In this document: in pieces, positions 8,789 to 18,530 of the stretch
How positions within the stretch are numbered: position 1 is the stretch's first letter
Layout: every line of letters begins with the position of its first letter
DNA from: an uncultured Muribaculaceae bacterium
GTDB taxonomy: Bacteria > Bacteroidota > Bacteroidia > Bacteroidales > Muribaculaceae
DNA length: 64,000 bases
Direction: 5' to 3'
NCBI GenBank assembly: GCA_910578075.1
Contig: CAJTPK010000020.1
Location: 6,843 to 70,842 of the forward strand
Made by a program: the position numbers and the translations under genes
Notes under the pieces: model-generated
What the model was told of the DNA's origin: nothing
Seen by the model: only the letters and a program-made list of their open reading frames with translations
The model's database searches: none

Positions 8789-10084
8789 TTATTTAAGTCC
8801 GTTGCGCTGATAAATATAGTCAACGTTCTTCATGTAGTAGTCGAGTGTGAAACATCCGTCAAGCTCCTCTTCGGTGAGGGCACCCATTACAACAGGATTC
8901 TGTTTGAGAAGCTTCTGATAGTTTGCACCTGTTGCCATAGCCTGCATTGCCACCGGCTGAACGGTATCGTATGCCTGTTCGCGGACGAATCCCTTTTCGA
9001 TAAGTGCGTTCATTACGCGCTGTGCGAAAATCACACCGTTGGTGAGATAAATGTTTGACTTCATTTTCTCGTCAAACACCACGAGGTTTTCAAGAATACC
9101 CATCATGCGGTTGAGCATATAGTCGAGAAGTATGGTTGCATCCGGCATGAGGATACGCTCTGTAGCTGAATGTGAGATGTCGCGTTCGTGCCAGAGAGCC
9201 ACGTTATCGTATGCTGTCACCATGTATCCGCGGAGCACACGTGCGCAGCCGCATATGTTCTCGCTGGAGATTGGGTTACGTTTATGGGGCATCGCGCTGG
9301 AACCTTTCTGTCCTTTGCCAAAAGATTCCTCCACCTCATGCACCTCGGTGCGCTGTAGATTGCGGATCTCGAGAGCCATCTGCTCAAGGCTTGCGCCTAT
9401 AAGTGCGAGTGTGCCCATGTAGCAGGCGTGACGGTCGCGTTGGATCACCTGGGTTGAGATGTCGGAAGAGTCAATGCCGAGTTTTTCGCATACATAGTCC
9501 TGTACAAACGGAGGGATATTGGCGAAATTACCTACAGCACCGCTGATCTTACCAACTTCCACACCACGGGCTGCCTCACGGAATCGTTTGAGGTTGCGCT
9601 GCATCTCCGCGCGCCAAAGCACCCACTTCAATCCGAAAGAAGTGATGTCGGCATGTATGCCGTGTGTGCGTCCGATACAGGGGGTGTATTTATATTTCTC
9701 AGCCTGGCGTCCGAGCATATCGATATATTTCTCCAGGTCGGCGAGCAGGATTTCGTTTGCCTGCTTGAAAAGATAACCGTTGGCGGTATCCACAACGTCA
9801 GTTGAGGTCAGACCGTAATGCACCCATTTGCGCTCCTCGCCGAGTGACTCGGAAACTGTGCGGGTGAAAGCCACGATGTCGTGGCGTGTCTGGAGTTCGA
9901 TCTCCTTGATACGGTCAATATTGAATGTGGCTTTCTCATTGAGTTTTACCACATCTTCTTCGGGAACTACCCCGAGTTTGCTCCAGGCCTCGGCGGCGAG
10001 AAGCTCAACTTTGAGATAAGCGTTAAACTTATTCTCCTCTGTCCAAACCTGACGCATTATGTCGCGTCCATATCTTTCTATCAT
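8789..10084 (-). CDS. purB: Adenylosuccinate lyase
   Basis: Performs two eliminations of fumarate: SAICAR to AICAR and adenylosuccinate to AMP. 431 residues. The fumarase/aspartase signature GSSAMPHKRNP is at 261-271, containing the catalytic serine loop. The general-acid histidine is in GRTHGIHAD (His141), and substrate-binding TSTDVVDTA is at about 93-101. It lies between purD (46 bases upstream) and purA, in keeping with its dual role. Confidence 0.98.
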   Translation of the reverse strand: MIERYGRDIMRQVWTEENKFNAYLKVELLAAEAWSKLGVVPEEDVVKLNEKATFNIDRIKEIELQTRHDIVAFTRTVSESLGEERKWVHYGLTSTDVVDTANGYLFKQANEILLADLEKYIDMLGRQAEKYKYTPCIGRTHGIHADITSFGLKWVLWRAEMQRNLKRFREAARGVEVGKISGAVGNFANIPPFVQDYVCEKLGIDSSDISTQVIQRDRHACYMGTLALIGASLEQMALEIRNLQRTEVHEVEESFGKGQKGSSAMPHKRNPISSENICGCARVLRGYMVTAYDNVALWHERDISHSATERILMPDATILLDYMLNRMMGILENLVVFDEKMKSNIYLTNGVIFAQRVMNALIEKGFVREQAYDTVQPVAMQAMATGANYQKLLKQNPVVMGALTEEELDGCFTLDYYMKNVDYIYQRNGLK

Positions 10085-10130
10085 GATTGAATTGTCTTCT
10101 TTTGATTTAGAGTCCGTATATTGCCCTGAA

Positions 10131-11381
10131 TTATTTGTTTATTGCCTGATAACCGATATCCGAGCGATGGAACAATGCCGGGCAGCTGATCTTGGCAATA
10201 TCGCGGATTGCGGCATCCCGTGCCTCGGCAAGTGTCTCTCCCTCAGCAACCACCATCAGCACTCTGCCACCGGCGGTGATCAGTTTGCCCTCTTTTTCGG
10301 TTGTGCCCATATGGTAGGCAATGCCGTTGATTTTATCAAGTCCCGTAATCTCCGCTCCCTTCTCATATGAGCCGGGATAACCTTTCGAAGCAAGCACTAT
10401 GCCGAGCATTGACTTGTCGCTCCATTCGGTTTCGAAATCCTTGCCATCTATGGCAGCATCGAACAGTGAGTATATATCGCTTTTGAGACGTGGCAGGACC
10501 ACCTCTGTCTCAGGATCTCCGAAGCGCGCATTGAATTCTATCACCTTCGGGCCATCCTTTGTCAGGATAAGACCGCCATAGAGAACTCCAAGGAAGGGTA
10601 CACCCTCTTTCACCATCCCTTTGGCTACGGGACAGATGATTTTATCAAGGGCTTCCTGCCGTACATCCTCACCGATGAATGGTACAGGAGAATATGCGCC
10701 CATACCACCCGTATTGGGCCCTTTGTCTCCATCGAAAGCGCGTTTGTGGTCCTGGGCAATGGCAAGAGGATACACCTTCTCTCCGGATACTATGCACATG
10801 AATGAGAATTCCGGTCCGTCGAGGAAGTCCTCAACCACTACTCTTCCTTTGCCGAAAGATTCGTCGAGCAGCATGTCGCGCAGAGCCTCTTCCGCTTCTT
10901 CGTAGGTAAGAGCCACTACAACACCCTTTCCGGCGGCAAGTCCGTCATACTTGATTACAGCGGGTAACGGACGGTTTTTTACATATTCCCAAGCCGGTTC
11001 AAACTCATCGAATACGCGGTATGCAGCTGTTGGAACATTATATTTATCCATCATCTCTTTCGCGAATTCCTTGGAGCTCTCTATGCGTGCCGCGTTTTTG
11101 GTCGGTCCGAATATTCTGAGACCGGCTGCTGCAAAACGGTCGGCTATGCCTGCAGCGAGGGCTGCCTCGGGACCGACAACGGTCATGTCAACCCCTTTGC
11201 TTGCTGCAAAATCCGCCAGGGCATCTATGTCTGTGACTCCGATAGCCACACATTCCGCCTTTTCTGCGATTCCGGCATTTCCGGGTGCACAATATATTTT
11301 CTCAACCTGTGGCGAACGGGAGAGAGCATCCACTATCGCATGCTCTCTGCCGCCGCTGCCTATTACGAGTACTTTCTTCAT
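10131..11381 (-). CDS. purD: Phosphoribosylamine-glycine ligase
   Basis: GAR synthetase: phosphoribosylamine + glycine + ATP to GAR, the second step of purine synthesis. 416 residues, ATP-grasp fold. N-terminal GSGGREHAIVDAL, ATP-grasp glycine-rich loop KYDGLAAGKGVVVA, the signature FNARFGDPETEVVLPRL, and a C-terminal domain with GTTEKEGKLITAGGRVL. The start codon is one base from the purH stop, so the two are translationally coupled. Confidence 0.98.
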   Translation of the reverse strand: MKKVLVIGSGGREHAIVDALSRSPQVEKIYCAPGNAGIAEKAECVAIGVTDIDALADFAASKGVDMTVVGPEAALAAGIADRFAAAGLRIFGPTKNAARIESSKEFAKEMMDKYNVPTAAYRVFDEFEPAWEYVKNRPLPAVIKYDGLAAGKGVVVALTYEEAEEALRDMLLDESFGKGRVVVEDFLDGPEFSFMCIVSGEKVYPLAIAQDHKRAFDGDKGPNTGGMGAYSPVPFIGEDVRQEALDKIICPVAKGMVKEGVPFLGVLYGGLILTKDGPKVIEFNARFGDPETEVVLPRLKSDIYSLFDAAIDGKDFETEWSDKSMLGIVLASKGYPGSYEKGAEITGLDKINGIAYHMGTTEKEGKLITAGGRVLMVVAEGETLAEARDAAIRDIAKISCPALFHRSDIGYQAINK

Positions 11382-11382
11382 A

Positions 11383-12912
11383 TCAATGTTTGAAATGACG
11401 CATTCCGGTGAAGAGCATTGTCATGCCCTTCTCATTTGCTTTCTTGACAGAATCTTCATCGCGGATTGAACCACCCGGCTGAACGATGGCTGTCACACCA
11501 TATTTTGATGCGAACTCTACTGTGTCGTCAAATGGAAGGAATCCGTCGGATGCGAGTACAAGACCCTCTGTGTGTCCGGCAGCCTTAGCCTCTTCAAGTG
11601 CTATCTCCGCTGAACCGACACGATTCATCTGTCCGGCGCCGACTCCAACAGTTGCGCCGTTCTTGACTACAACTATGGCATTTGACTTGACATGCTTCAC
11701 CACTCTCCAGCCGAAATTCATGTCTGCGAGCTCCTCTGCTGTGGGTTTACGCTCGGTTACAGTCATTTCCTCTGTAATCTCCTTGCATTCGAGATCTGCG
11801 TCCTGCACAAGCAGACCGCCTGTTACGCCGACATACTGTTTCTGCTTAATGTCGCTCTTCTCCATCTTGACTTTAAGAAGACGTAGATTTTTTTTGGATG
11901 CGAACACCTCAAGCGCTTCGGGTGTGAAATCAGGAGCCATGACGATCTCAAGGAATATCGGTTTCATCAGTTTGGCTGTTTCTCCGTCAAGCGGACGGTT
12001 TACTGCCACGATGCCGCCATATATGCTTACTTTATCAGCTTCGTATGCTTTTGTCCATGCTTCGGTGATATCCTTGCCTGTAGCTGCGCCACACGGATTC
12101 ATATGTTTCAGACCGACAGCGAATGGCTCGTCAAACTCACGCACAATCTGAAGTGCGGCGTTTGCGTCCTGGATGTTGTTGTAGGAAAGCTCCTTGCCAC
12201 CGAGTTGCTTCGCATAAGCTACAGAATAGGGCACTTCTACCTCTGAACGGTAGAACATGGCCTGCTGGTGAGGGTTCTCTCCGTAGCGGAGGCTCTGCAC
12301 CTGATCGAAAGCAAGGAATAACTTCTCGTCAAGACCTGCCTGACGGCGCATGTATGTGGCGATATGTGAATCGTAAAGTGCTGTGTGGGTATATGCCTTG
12401 GCTGAGAGTTTCAGACGGGTCTCGAGGTTTGTATTGCCGTTGGCACGGATCTCGGACAAGATGGTATCATAATCCGAAGGATCGCAGACCACAGTCACAT
12501 CGCGGAAATTTTTCGCCGCGCTACGGAGCATTGATGGACCGCCTATATCGATATTCTCAACGGCATCCTCCATTGTCACACCCTCTTTAGCTATTGTAGC
12601 CTCGAAGGGGTAAAGGTTGACGCATACCATCTCTATGGTCTCTACGCCATTGGCCTCAAGCTGTGCCATATGGTCGGGAATGTCGCGGCGACCTAAGAGA
12701 CCGCCGTGCACTTTGGGGTGCAGAGTCTTGACGCGGCCGTCGCAGATTTCAGGGAAACCTGTGATGTCGCTGATGTTGATCACTTCAACGCCGCTTTCAC
12801 GGAGTTTTGTCATTGTGCCTCCGGTGGCAATTATCTGCCATCCGAGTTCCTGAAGGGATTTGGCGAATTCCACCACTCCCCTCTTGTCGCTTACACTGAT
12901 TAATGCGCGCAT
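11383..12912 (-). CDS. purH: Bifunctional AICAR transformylase/IMP cyclohydrolase
   Basis: Catalyses the last two steps to IMP: formylation of AICAR by 10-formyl-THF and ring closure. 509 residues. The N-terminal MGS-like cyclohydrolase domain (about 1-145) shows ISVSDKRG and TLHPKVHGGLLGRRD. The C-terminal transformylase shows RYGENPHQ, KHMNPCGAA and the ending QPGGSIRDEDSV. The start ATG lies at the edge of a perfect 20-bp tandem duplication (12911-12950). Confidence 0.98.
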   Translation of the reverse strand: MRALISVSDKRGVVEFAKSLQELGWQIIATGGTMTKLRESGVEVINISDITGFPEICDGRVKTLHPKVHGGLLGRRDIPDHMAQLEANGVETIEMVCVNLYPFEATIAKEGVTMEDAVENIDIGGPSMLRSAAKNFRDVTVVCDPSDYDTILSEIRANGNTNLETRLKLSAKAYTHTALYDSHIATYMRRQAGLDEKLFLAFDQVQSLRYGENPHQQAMFYRSEVEVPYSVAYAKQLGGKELSYNNIQDANAALQIVREFDEPFAVGLKHMNPCGAATGKDITEAWTKAYEADKVSIYGGIVAVNRPLDGETAKLMKPIFLEIVMAPDFTPEALEVFASKKNLRLLKVKMEKSDIKQKQYVGVTGGLLVQDADLECKEITEEMTVTERKPTAEELADMNFGWRVVKHVKSNAIVVVKNGATVGVGAGQMNRVGSAEIALEEAKAAGHTEGLVLASDGFLPFDDTVEFASKYGVTAIVQPGGSIRDEDSVKKANEKGMTMLFTGMRHFKH

Positions 12913-12950
12913 GGATTATGAAATAATCTAATGGATTATGAAATAATCTA
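12911..12950. repeat. Two perfect 20-bp tandem units over the purH start
   Basis: The unit ATGGATTATGAAATAATCTA occurs twice head to tail; each holds the inverted repeat GATTAT-GAA-ATAATC. The array begins within the purH start codon and fills the proximal part of the 123-base purM-purH gap. This layout would suit a tandem operator or a paired translational hairpin, but could be a chance slippage duplication. Confidence 0.85.
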
Positions 12951-13035
12951 TATGATATATAGTGTTGTCTATAAGTATTATCTATATCTGATTCAGAGCT
13001 GTAATCTGTATTTGAATCAGCCTGTGAAATTAATT

Positions 13036-14061
13036 TCACAGAATCGTGACTCCCTCGCCCTCGATAACTTTGCCGATGACAGAAGCTTTCTCCCCTGCTT
13101 CGGTAAGAATCTCAATGGCTCGTGGAGCGTCCTCCTCATTCACGGCAAGCACCATGCCTATGCCCATATTGAAGATATTGAACATCTCGCGGTGAGGAAC
13201 CTTGCCATATTTCTCGAGAAGACGGAACACCGGAAGAATCTCCCAGCTTCCCTCTTTGACCTCCACTCCCTGTCCGGGCTTGAGGATACGGGGGATATTT
13301 TCATCGAAACCGCCGCCTGTGATGTGTGCTATACCGTGCACATCGATCTCATCAAGCACCTTGTGAACCTGCTTGATATAGATTTTGGTTGGGGTGAGCA
13401 GCATCTCGCCGAGTGTCTGGTCGCCGGTTTCCTCATATTTCTGGTTGAATTCAAGGTCTCGGTCAGAAACAATCTTGCGCACGAGGCTAAATCCGTTGGA
13501 GTGCACACCGGAAGAAGCTATACCGATGAGAAGGTCACCGGGCTTCACCTTGGAGCAATCTATCAGCTTGCTTTTCTCCACTGCGCCTACAGTGAATCCT
13601 GCTATGTCGTATTCTCCAGGGGTGTACATACCTGGCATCTCCGCGGTCTCGCCGCCGACCAATGCGCAGCCTGCCTGACGGCAACCTTCTGCTACACCGC
13701 TTACAATAGCCTCAACAACCTCAGGATGGTTTTTGCCGACGGCCACGTAATCAAGGAAGATCAGAGGCTTTGCACCCTGAGCCAGAACATCGTTAACACA
13801 CATAGCCACAGCATCGATTCCGATAGTGTCATGCTTCTCAAGAGAGAACGCGATCTTAAGCTTGGTGCCGACACCGTCTGTGCCGCTGACCAATATGGGA
13901 TGTTCGTAACCTAATGATCCGAGATCAAACATGCCTCCGAATGATCCTATATTACCCATGGAGCCGGGACGCTCGGTGCTCTTAACATGTTTCTTGATGC
14001 GGGAAACTACTTCGTAGCCTGCTTCAAGATTCACACCGGATGCTTCATAACTTTTTGCCAT
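13036..14061 (-). CDS. purM: Phosphoribosylformylglycinamidine cyclo-ligase
   Basis: AIR synthetase: closes the imidazole ring of FGAM using ATP. 341 residues, AIRS N- and C-terminal domains. Visible motifs: VSGTDGVGTKLKIAF (substrate/ATP site), GIDAVAMCVNDVLAQGAKPL, GGETAEMPGMY, GLASSG-like IGIASSGVHSNGFSLVR, and ITGGGFDENIPR. It lies 30 bases after purL, which makes its substrate, and 123 bases before purH. Confidence 0.98.
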   Translation of the reverse strand: MAKSYEASGVNLEAGYEVVSRIKKHVKSTERPGSMGNIGSFGGMFDLGSLGYEHPILVSGTDGVGTKLKIAFSLEKHDTIGIDAVAMCVNDVLAQGAKPLIFLDYVAVGKNHPEVVEAIVSGVAEGCRQAGCALVGGETAEMPGMYTPGEYDIAGFTVGAVEKSKLIDCSKVKPGDLLIGIASSGVHSNGFSLVRKIVSDRDLEFNQKYEETGDQTLGEMLLTPTKIYIKQVHKVLDEIDVHGIAHITGGGFDENIPRILKPGQGVEVKEGSWEILPVFRLLEKYGKVPHREMFNIFNMGIGMVLAVNEEDAPRAIEILTEAGEKASVIGKVIEGEGVTIL

Positions 14062-14091
14062 TATCTTAATTTTTATGAAACCGTTACTAAA

Positions 14092-17000
14092 TTATTTTTT
14101 GAAATACCTGACGGCATTGGCGAAGAGGTTCTGGCGTTTGTTGCCATGTATGTTCTTCATCAGACCGTCTGCGTAGCGTTCTGAGTGACCCATCTTGCCG
14201 AGTATGCGGCCGTCAGGGGAGATTATGCCTTCGATTGCCTCCGTAGAGCCATTCGGGTTAGCGGGGGATGTCATTGTAGCGTTACCTGCTGCATCCGCAT
14301 ATTGGAATGCTATCTGACCGTTGGCACGTAGTTTTGCAGCCAATTCGGGTGAAGCCATGAATTTACCCTCACCGTGAGATGCCGCTATGCTGTGCAACTC
14401 TCCTACCTCAAACCCTTCCAACCAAGGTGATGCCACAGATCCGACGCGTGTGCTCACTATCTGCGAGATGTGACGGTTGATATCGTTATGGAAGAGCGTG
14501 GGGCTTTCTGCTGTCAGCTCCCCGATTTTGCCATATGGCAGCAGTCCGGATTTTACAAGAGCCTGGAAGCCATTGCAGATTCCGAGAATCAGACCGCCTC
14601 TCTCTTGCAGACGCTTGATTGCGCTCTTTACAGTATCGTTAAGAAGAACATTGGCTATGAACTTACCGCTGCCGTCGGGCTCGTCTCCTGCCGAGAAACC
14701 GCCGCTGAGGGCGAGTATGTGGCATTCATCTATATTGCGTGCCATCTCCTCAACTGATTTCTCGATATCCTCCGGAGTAAGGTTGATGAATACGCTGCTT
14801 CTGACTTCCGCACCCTCACGCTCGAATGCCTTTGTCATGTCGTAGTCGCAGTTGGTGCCGGGGAACAAGGGGAGGAACACTACCGGGTGTTCTGTCTTCT
14901 CTCCTTCCCATATGCTTGTGTTGAACGAGGAGGTGGCATTTTCAACGCTTCCCTCGACGCCACTGCAGTCTGGATACACTTTTGTGAATTTTCCACGGTT
15001 GGCCTCAAAGCTCTCCCCTATCCCAATCTCTTCGCCATTGATGACAAGATTGTTACCGGTGGTTTTGCCTATGAATTCCGCATTCGGGAAATCCAATTCT
15101 CTCTTGCTTTCCACAATGATGGATCCGTGACCGAAATCAAACAGGTCTTTCTCATCAACCTTTACATCGGCTCCTATGCCGTTGCCAAAGCTCATCTTGG
15201 CGAGACCTTCGGCAACTCCACCGAAGCTTACAGACCATGCTGAGATGATGTCCCCGCTCTCGATTCCCTTGCGGACGTTCTCAAAGTTGAGGATCAGTTG
15301 CGCGGTGTCGGGAGTGAGGTCTTTCTCCGGGGTGTGACAGATGATATATACATTATTCCCCTTCTCTTTGAATTCAGGGCTGATAACCTTGCGGGCATCT
15401 ACGGTGCCGGCGGCGAAGGCTATCAGTGTCGGGGGCACATTTATATCGTTGAATGTGCCGCTCATGGAGTCTTTACCACCGATTGCGGGGAGTCCGAAAG
15501 CGAGCTGCATCTCAAGTGCTCCGAGAAGAGCCGCAAGAGGTTTGCCCCATGCCTCTTCGGAGTTCATGCGCTCGAAATATTCCTGGAAAGAGAAGCGCAG
15601 ACGACGGAAATCAGCACCGGCGGCGGTAGCCTTTGTCAGCGCCTCGACCACAGCGTATGCGGCTCCGTGGAACGGGCTCCAGCTGCTGATATATGGATTG
15701 AAACCGAAGGTCATTATGGAGGCTGTATCGGTGTGGTGGCTTCCTACAGGAAGTTTCTGTACACTCACCTGGCTCTCTGTGCGTTGTGTAGCCCCGCCGA
15801 AAGGCATAAGGACAGTGGATGCACCGATAGATGAATCGAACATCTCGATAAGACCTTTCTGTGATGTCACGTTATCATCTTCCAGATTTTTGAGGAATTT
15901 CTCCTTAAGGGTTGTTCCTGTGATATCGCGGTTGAAAGGATCTTTCTCCTCAATGCCGCCCACGCGCACCTTGGCATAGTGGCGGGCACCTGCTGAATCG
16001 ATAAATTCACGACGCAGGTCTGCCACAAGTTCTCCGTTATAGAACATTCTCATGCGACCGGAATCCGTGACATCAGCCACGTGGCGCACCTCGATATTCT
16101 CTTCGTGGCAATATCTTTCAAATTCCTCGCGGTCTTTAGGCTCGACAACAACCGACATACGCTCCTGCGATTCGCTGATGGCAAGCTCCGTGGGATTGAG
16201 ACCGGAGTATTTGGTAGTCACGCGGTCCAGATATATGTCCAGACCATCGGTAAGCTCACCGATAGCCACGCTGACACCTCCTGCACCGAAGTCGTTTGAT
16301 TTCTTTATAAGGCGAGTCACTTCAGGACGGCGGAACAGACGGGAGATCTTGCGCTCCTCAGGTGCGTTTCCTTTCTGCACCTCGCTTCCGCATTCTTCAA
16401 GCGATGACTCGTTATGCTCCTTGGATGAGCCTGTGGCTCCTCCGATGCCGTCGCGGCCTGTACGCCCACCGAACATCAGGATCACGTCTCCGGGCACAGG
16501 GCGTTCCCTGCGCACGTCGGATGCTTTCACGGCACCTGCTACAGCACCTACCTCCAGACGCTTGGCAACATATCCGGGGTGATATATTTCGCGGACATGT
16601 GTTGTGGCAAGTCCTATCTGGTTACCGTAGGATGAATAACCTGCGGCTGCCTTCAGTGAGATCACGCGCTGGGGTAGTTTACCTTCCATTGTTTCCGATA
16701 CCGGTTTGTAGATATCTCCGGCGCCGGTCACGCGCATTGCCTGGTAAACATAGCTGCGTCCGCTCAGCGGGTCGCGGATGGCACCGCCAAGACAGGTGGA
16801 TGCCCCTCCGAAAGGTTCAATTTCCGTGGGGTGGTTATGAGTCTCATTCTTGAATTGCAGCAGCCAACGCTCCGGTTTGCCGTCAACGTCAATATCCACA
16901 TATATGGAGCAGGCGTTGTTTTCCTCGCTCTGCTCAAGGTCTTCGAGCAGACCCTCCTTGCGGAGGTAGCGGGCTCCGATAGTGGCGAGGTCCATGAGGC

Positions 17001-17799
17001 AAAGGCTCTTCTCCTCTCTGCCAAGTTCACGGCGTATTTTTTTCCATTCCTCAAGAGCATCGCGGAGTGTGGCGGATACCGATGATTCCTCGATGTCGAT
17101 ATCGGTGAGTTCGGTAGTGAACGTGGTGTGACGGCAATGGTCGCTCCAATATGTGTCGAGGATGCGTAGCTCCGTCTCATTGGGGTCACGTCCCTCCTGG
17201 GTGAAATATGCGACAACCTCCATAAGGTCGTCACCGTTCATGGCGAGACCTTTCTCCTTGCAATATGCCGTAGCTTCATCTTTGGAGATATTGCGGAAAC
17301 CGGTGAGTGTTGCAACCGGCTTGGCAGCCGCTCTGTCCGGGCGCTCAAGCTTATTGAGGTCTTTGGCGCGTGTCTCCACTGCATTGATGCAATATTTGGC
17401 AATCATCTCCATCTCTTTCTCCCCTACTGATTCGTCAAACACCATCAGACGCGAACTGCTGATCTCGATGTCGGCGGAAGGCTCGATGAGTCTCACGCAC
17501 TCTTCCGCAGAATGAGCCCGCTGGTCGAATTGTCCCGGAAGACATTCCACCGCCAGGTGTGGCATTCCTGCCATGTCAACCGAGTCTGAGACATTGTCGG
17601 TGGCAGGTTCTCCGAACACACGGTATGCACTGCGCTCCACGAGTTCCGGTGTGAATCCGAAAAGATCATATACGCAAAGAAGGCGAAGGTTCTTGATATC
17701 AAGACCAAGATTAGAGTTCAATTCACGGCGCAGACTCTCCGCTTCGGTGCGGAATTCAGGCCGTTTCTCTACAAATATTCTTGTTTTGGCTGTAGTCAT
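14092..17799 (-). CDS. purL: Phosphoribosylformylglycinamidine synthase, single-chain
   Basis: FGAM synthase, 1235 residues: the large single-polypeptide form with PurS-like N-terminal, two AIRS halves and a fused class I glutaminase. The linker/FGAM motif YWSDHCRHTTF and the substrate motif KNETHNHPTEIEPFGGAST are intact. The central domain has GGKDSMSGTF. The glutaminase at about 975-1235 has Cys1075 in GICNGFQ, His1205 in MGHSERY and Glu1207. Having this long form fits the absence of separate purQ or purS genes here. It follows purE by 18 bases. Confidence 0.98.
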   Translation of the reverse strand: MTTAKTRIFVEKRPEFRTEAESLRRELNSNLGLDIKNLRLLCVYDLFGFTPELVERSAYRVFGEPATDNVSDSVDMAGMPHLAVECLPGQFDQRAHSAEECVRLIEPSADIEISSSRLMVFDESVGEKEMEMIAKYCINAVETRAKDLNKLERPDRAAAKPVATLTGFRNISKDEATAYCKEKGLAMNGDDLMEVVAYFTQEGRDPNETELRILDTYWSDHCRHTTFTTELTDIDIEESSVSATLRDALEEWKKIRRELGREEKSLCLMDLATIGARYLRKEGLLEDLEQSEENNACSIYVDIDVDGKPERWLLQFKNETHNHPTEIEPFGGASTCLGGAIRDPLSGRSYVYQAMRVTGAGDIYKPVSETMEGKLPQRVISLKAAAGYSSYGNQIGLATTHVREIYHPGYVAKRLEVGAVAGAVKASDVRRERPVPGDVILMFGGRTGRDGIGGATGSSKEHNESSLEECGSEVQKGNAPEERKISRLFRRPEVTRLIKKSNDFGAGGVSVAIGELTDGLDIYLDRVTTKYSGLNPTELAISESQERMSVVVEPKDREEFERYCHEENIEVRHVADVTDSGRMRMFYNGELVADLRREFIDSAGARHYAKVRVGGIEEKDPFNRDITGTTLKEKFLKNLEDDNVTSQKGLIEMFDSSIGASTVLMPFGGATQRTESQVSVQKLPVGSHHTDTASIMTFGFNPYISSWSPFHGAAYAVVEALTKATAAGADFRRLRFSFQEYFERMNSEEAWGKPLAALLGALEMQLAFGLPAIGGKDSMSGTFNDINVPPTLIAFAAGTVDARKVISPEFKEKGNNVYIICHTPEKDLTPDTAQLILNFENVRKGIESGDIISAWSVSFGGVAEGLAKMSFGNGIGADVKVDEKDLFDFGHGSIIVESKRELDFPNAEFIGKTTGNNLVINGEEIGIGESFEANRGKFTKVYPDCSGVEGSVENATSSFNTSIWEGEKTEHPVVFLPLFPGTNCDYDMTKAFEREGAEVRSSVFINLTPEDIEKSVEEMARNIDECHILALSGGFSAGDEPDGSGKFIANVLLNDTVKSAIKRLQERGGLILGICNGFQALVKSGLLPYGKIGELTAESPTLFHNDINRHISQIVSTRVGSVASPWLEGFEVGELHSIAASHGEGKFMASPELAAKLRANGQIAFQYADAAGNATMTSPANPNGSTEAIEGIISPDGRILGKMGHSERYADGLMKNIHGNKRQNLFANAVRYFKK

Positions 17800-17817
17800 A
17801 ATTGTGAAACGGGGATC

Positions 17818-18285
17818 TTATATTTCTGATTCGAGCACCTTGCGGGCCTGCTCGGCACGGAATTCATCTAATTTCTTCTTCATTTCAGGATCGGTCACTG
17901 CCATTATCTCCACAGCGAGAAGCGCAGCATTCTTGGCGCCATCGATACCTACAGTGGCAACCGGAATACCCGGAGGCATCTGCACCATCGACAGCAGGGA
18001 GTCGAGACCCTCCAGACTGCGTGATTTCACCGGCACTCCTATCACCGGCAGCGTTGTGAATGCTGCCACAACGCCTGCGAGGTGCGCGGCTCCGCCCGCA
18101 CCGGCGATGATGGCGCAAAGACCGCGCTCGCGTGCTCCCGATGCCCATTCCTCAAGTTGGGCGGGAGTGCGGTGAGCGCTCAGCACTCTTTTCTCATACT
18201 CAATCCCGAAGGAATCAAACAATGTTGTGGCTCCCGACATAACGTTCCAGTCGCTTGTGGAACCCATAACCACTCCTACTTTCAT
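17818..18285 (-). CDS. purE: N5-CAIR mutase, PurE class I
   Basis: Interconverts N5-carboxyaminoimidazole ribonucleotide and CAIR. 155 residues. Class I features: GSTSDW at 8-13, SAHRTP at 40-45, GAGGAAHLAG, and MPPGIPVATVGI. Class I enzymes normally need PurK to make N5-CAIR; no purK occurs in this window and must lie elsewhere. First recognisable gene of the purine operon. No canonical promoter was found in the 75 bases between its ATG and the upstream terminator, so transcription probably arrives through that terminator. Confidence 0.97.
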   Translation of the reverse strand: MKVGVVMGSTSDWNVMSGATTLFDSFGIEYEKRVLSAHRTPAQLEEWASGARERGLCAIIAGAGGAAHLAGVVAAFTTLPVIGVPVKSRSLEGLDSLLSMVQMPPGIPVATVGIDGAKNAALLAVEIMAVTDPEMKKKLDEFRAEQARKVLESEI

Positions 18286-18342
18286 TCTACCTGTATGTTA
18301 GATTAGTTTAATTTTCGTCTACAACTGCACATCCGTGAGTCT

Positions 18343-18393
18343 GCAAAAAATGAAAAAGCAGGGCGGCGTCAGACACACTTGTCTGACGCCGCC
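18343..18393 (-). terminator. Strong intrinsic terminator / possible attenuator before purE
   Basis: A perfect 14-bp GC-rich stem (18362-18375 with 18380-18393, core GGCGTCAGACA/TGTCTGACGCC) and 4-nt loop is followed on the minus strand by CTGCTTTTTCATTTTTTGC. It terminates the transcript from the promoter at 18531-18562 about 60 bases upstream of the purE start. Confidence 0.9.
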
Positions 18394-18396
18394 GCA

Positions 18397-18510
18397 TTAT
18401 CTGTTCACAATTTTGCACGCGTTTACGCACGCGTTCCCATTCTTCACCGCACGAACCTGTCTGCGCTTCTTGCGCAGCTTCGGATGTATGGCATGGGATT
18501 GTTGTCTCAT
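18397..18510 (-). CDS. Small basic ORF, 37 aa, between promoter and terminator
   Basis: An ATG-started ORF of 37 codons (begins MRQQSHAIHPKLRKKRRQ, ends NACVNACKIVNR). It lies exactly between a canonical promoter, about 20 bases upstream, and the terminator whose stem starts 4 bases after the stop codon. The peptide is very basic in its first half; the second half contains a 9-nt direct repeat encoding NAC-V-NAC. I do not recognise a family. It could be a leader peptide for the purine operon, a stand-alone small protein (a nucleic-acid-binding role would suit the charge), or an ORF on a regulatory RNA. The compact promoter-ORF-terminator layout is the main support. Confidence 0.55.
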   Translation of the reverse strand: MRQQSHAIHPKLRKKRRQVRAVKNGNACVNACKIVNR

Positions 18511-18530
18511 CTCAGTCTGTGATTAGACTG

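Noticed and set aside
18286..18361. Purine riboswitch upstream of purE
   Set aside because: I could not find the three-way-junction motifs of purine, ZTP or PRPP riboswitch classes; only the terminator and small ORF are supported.
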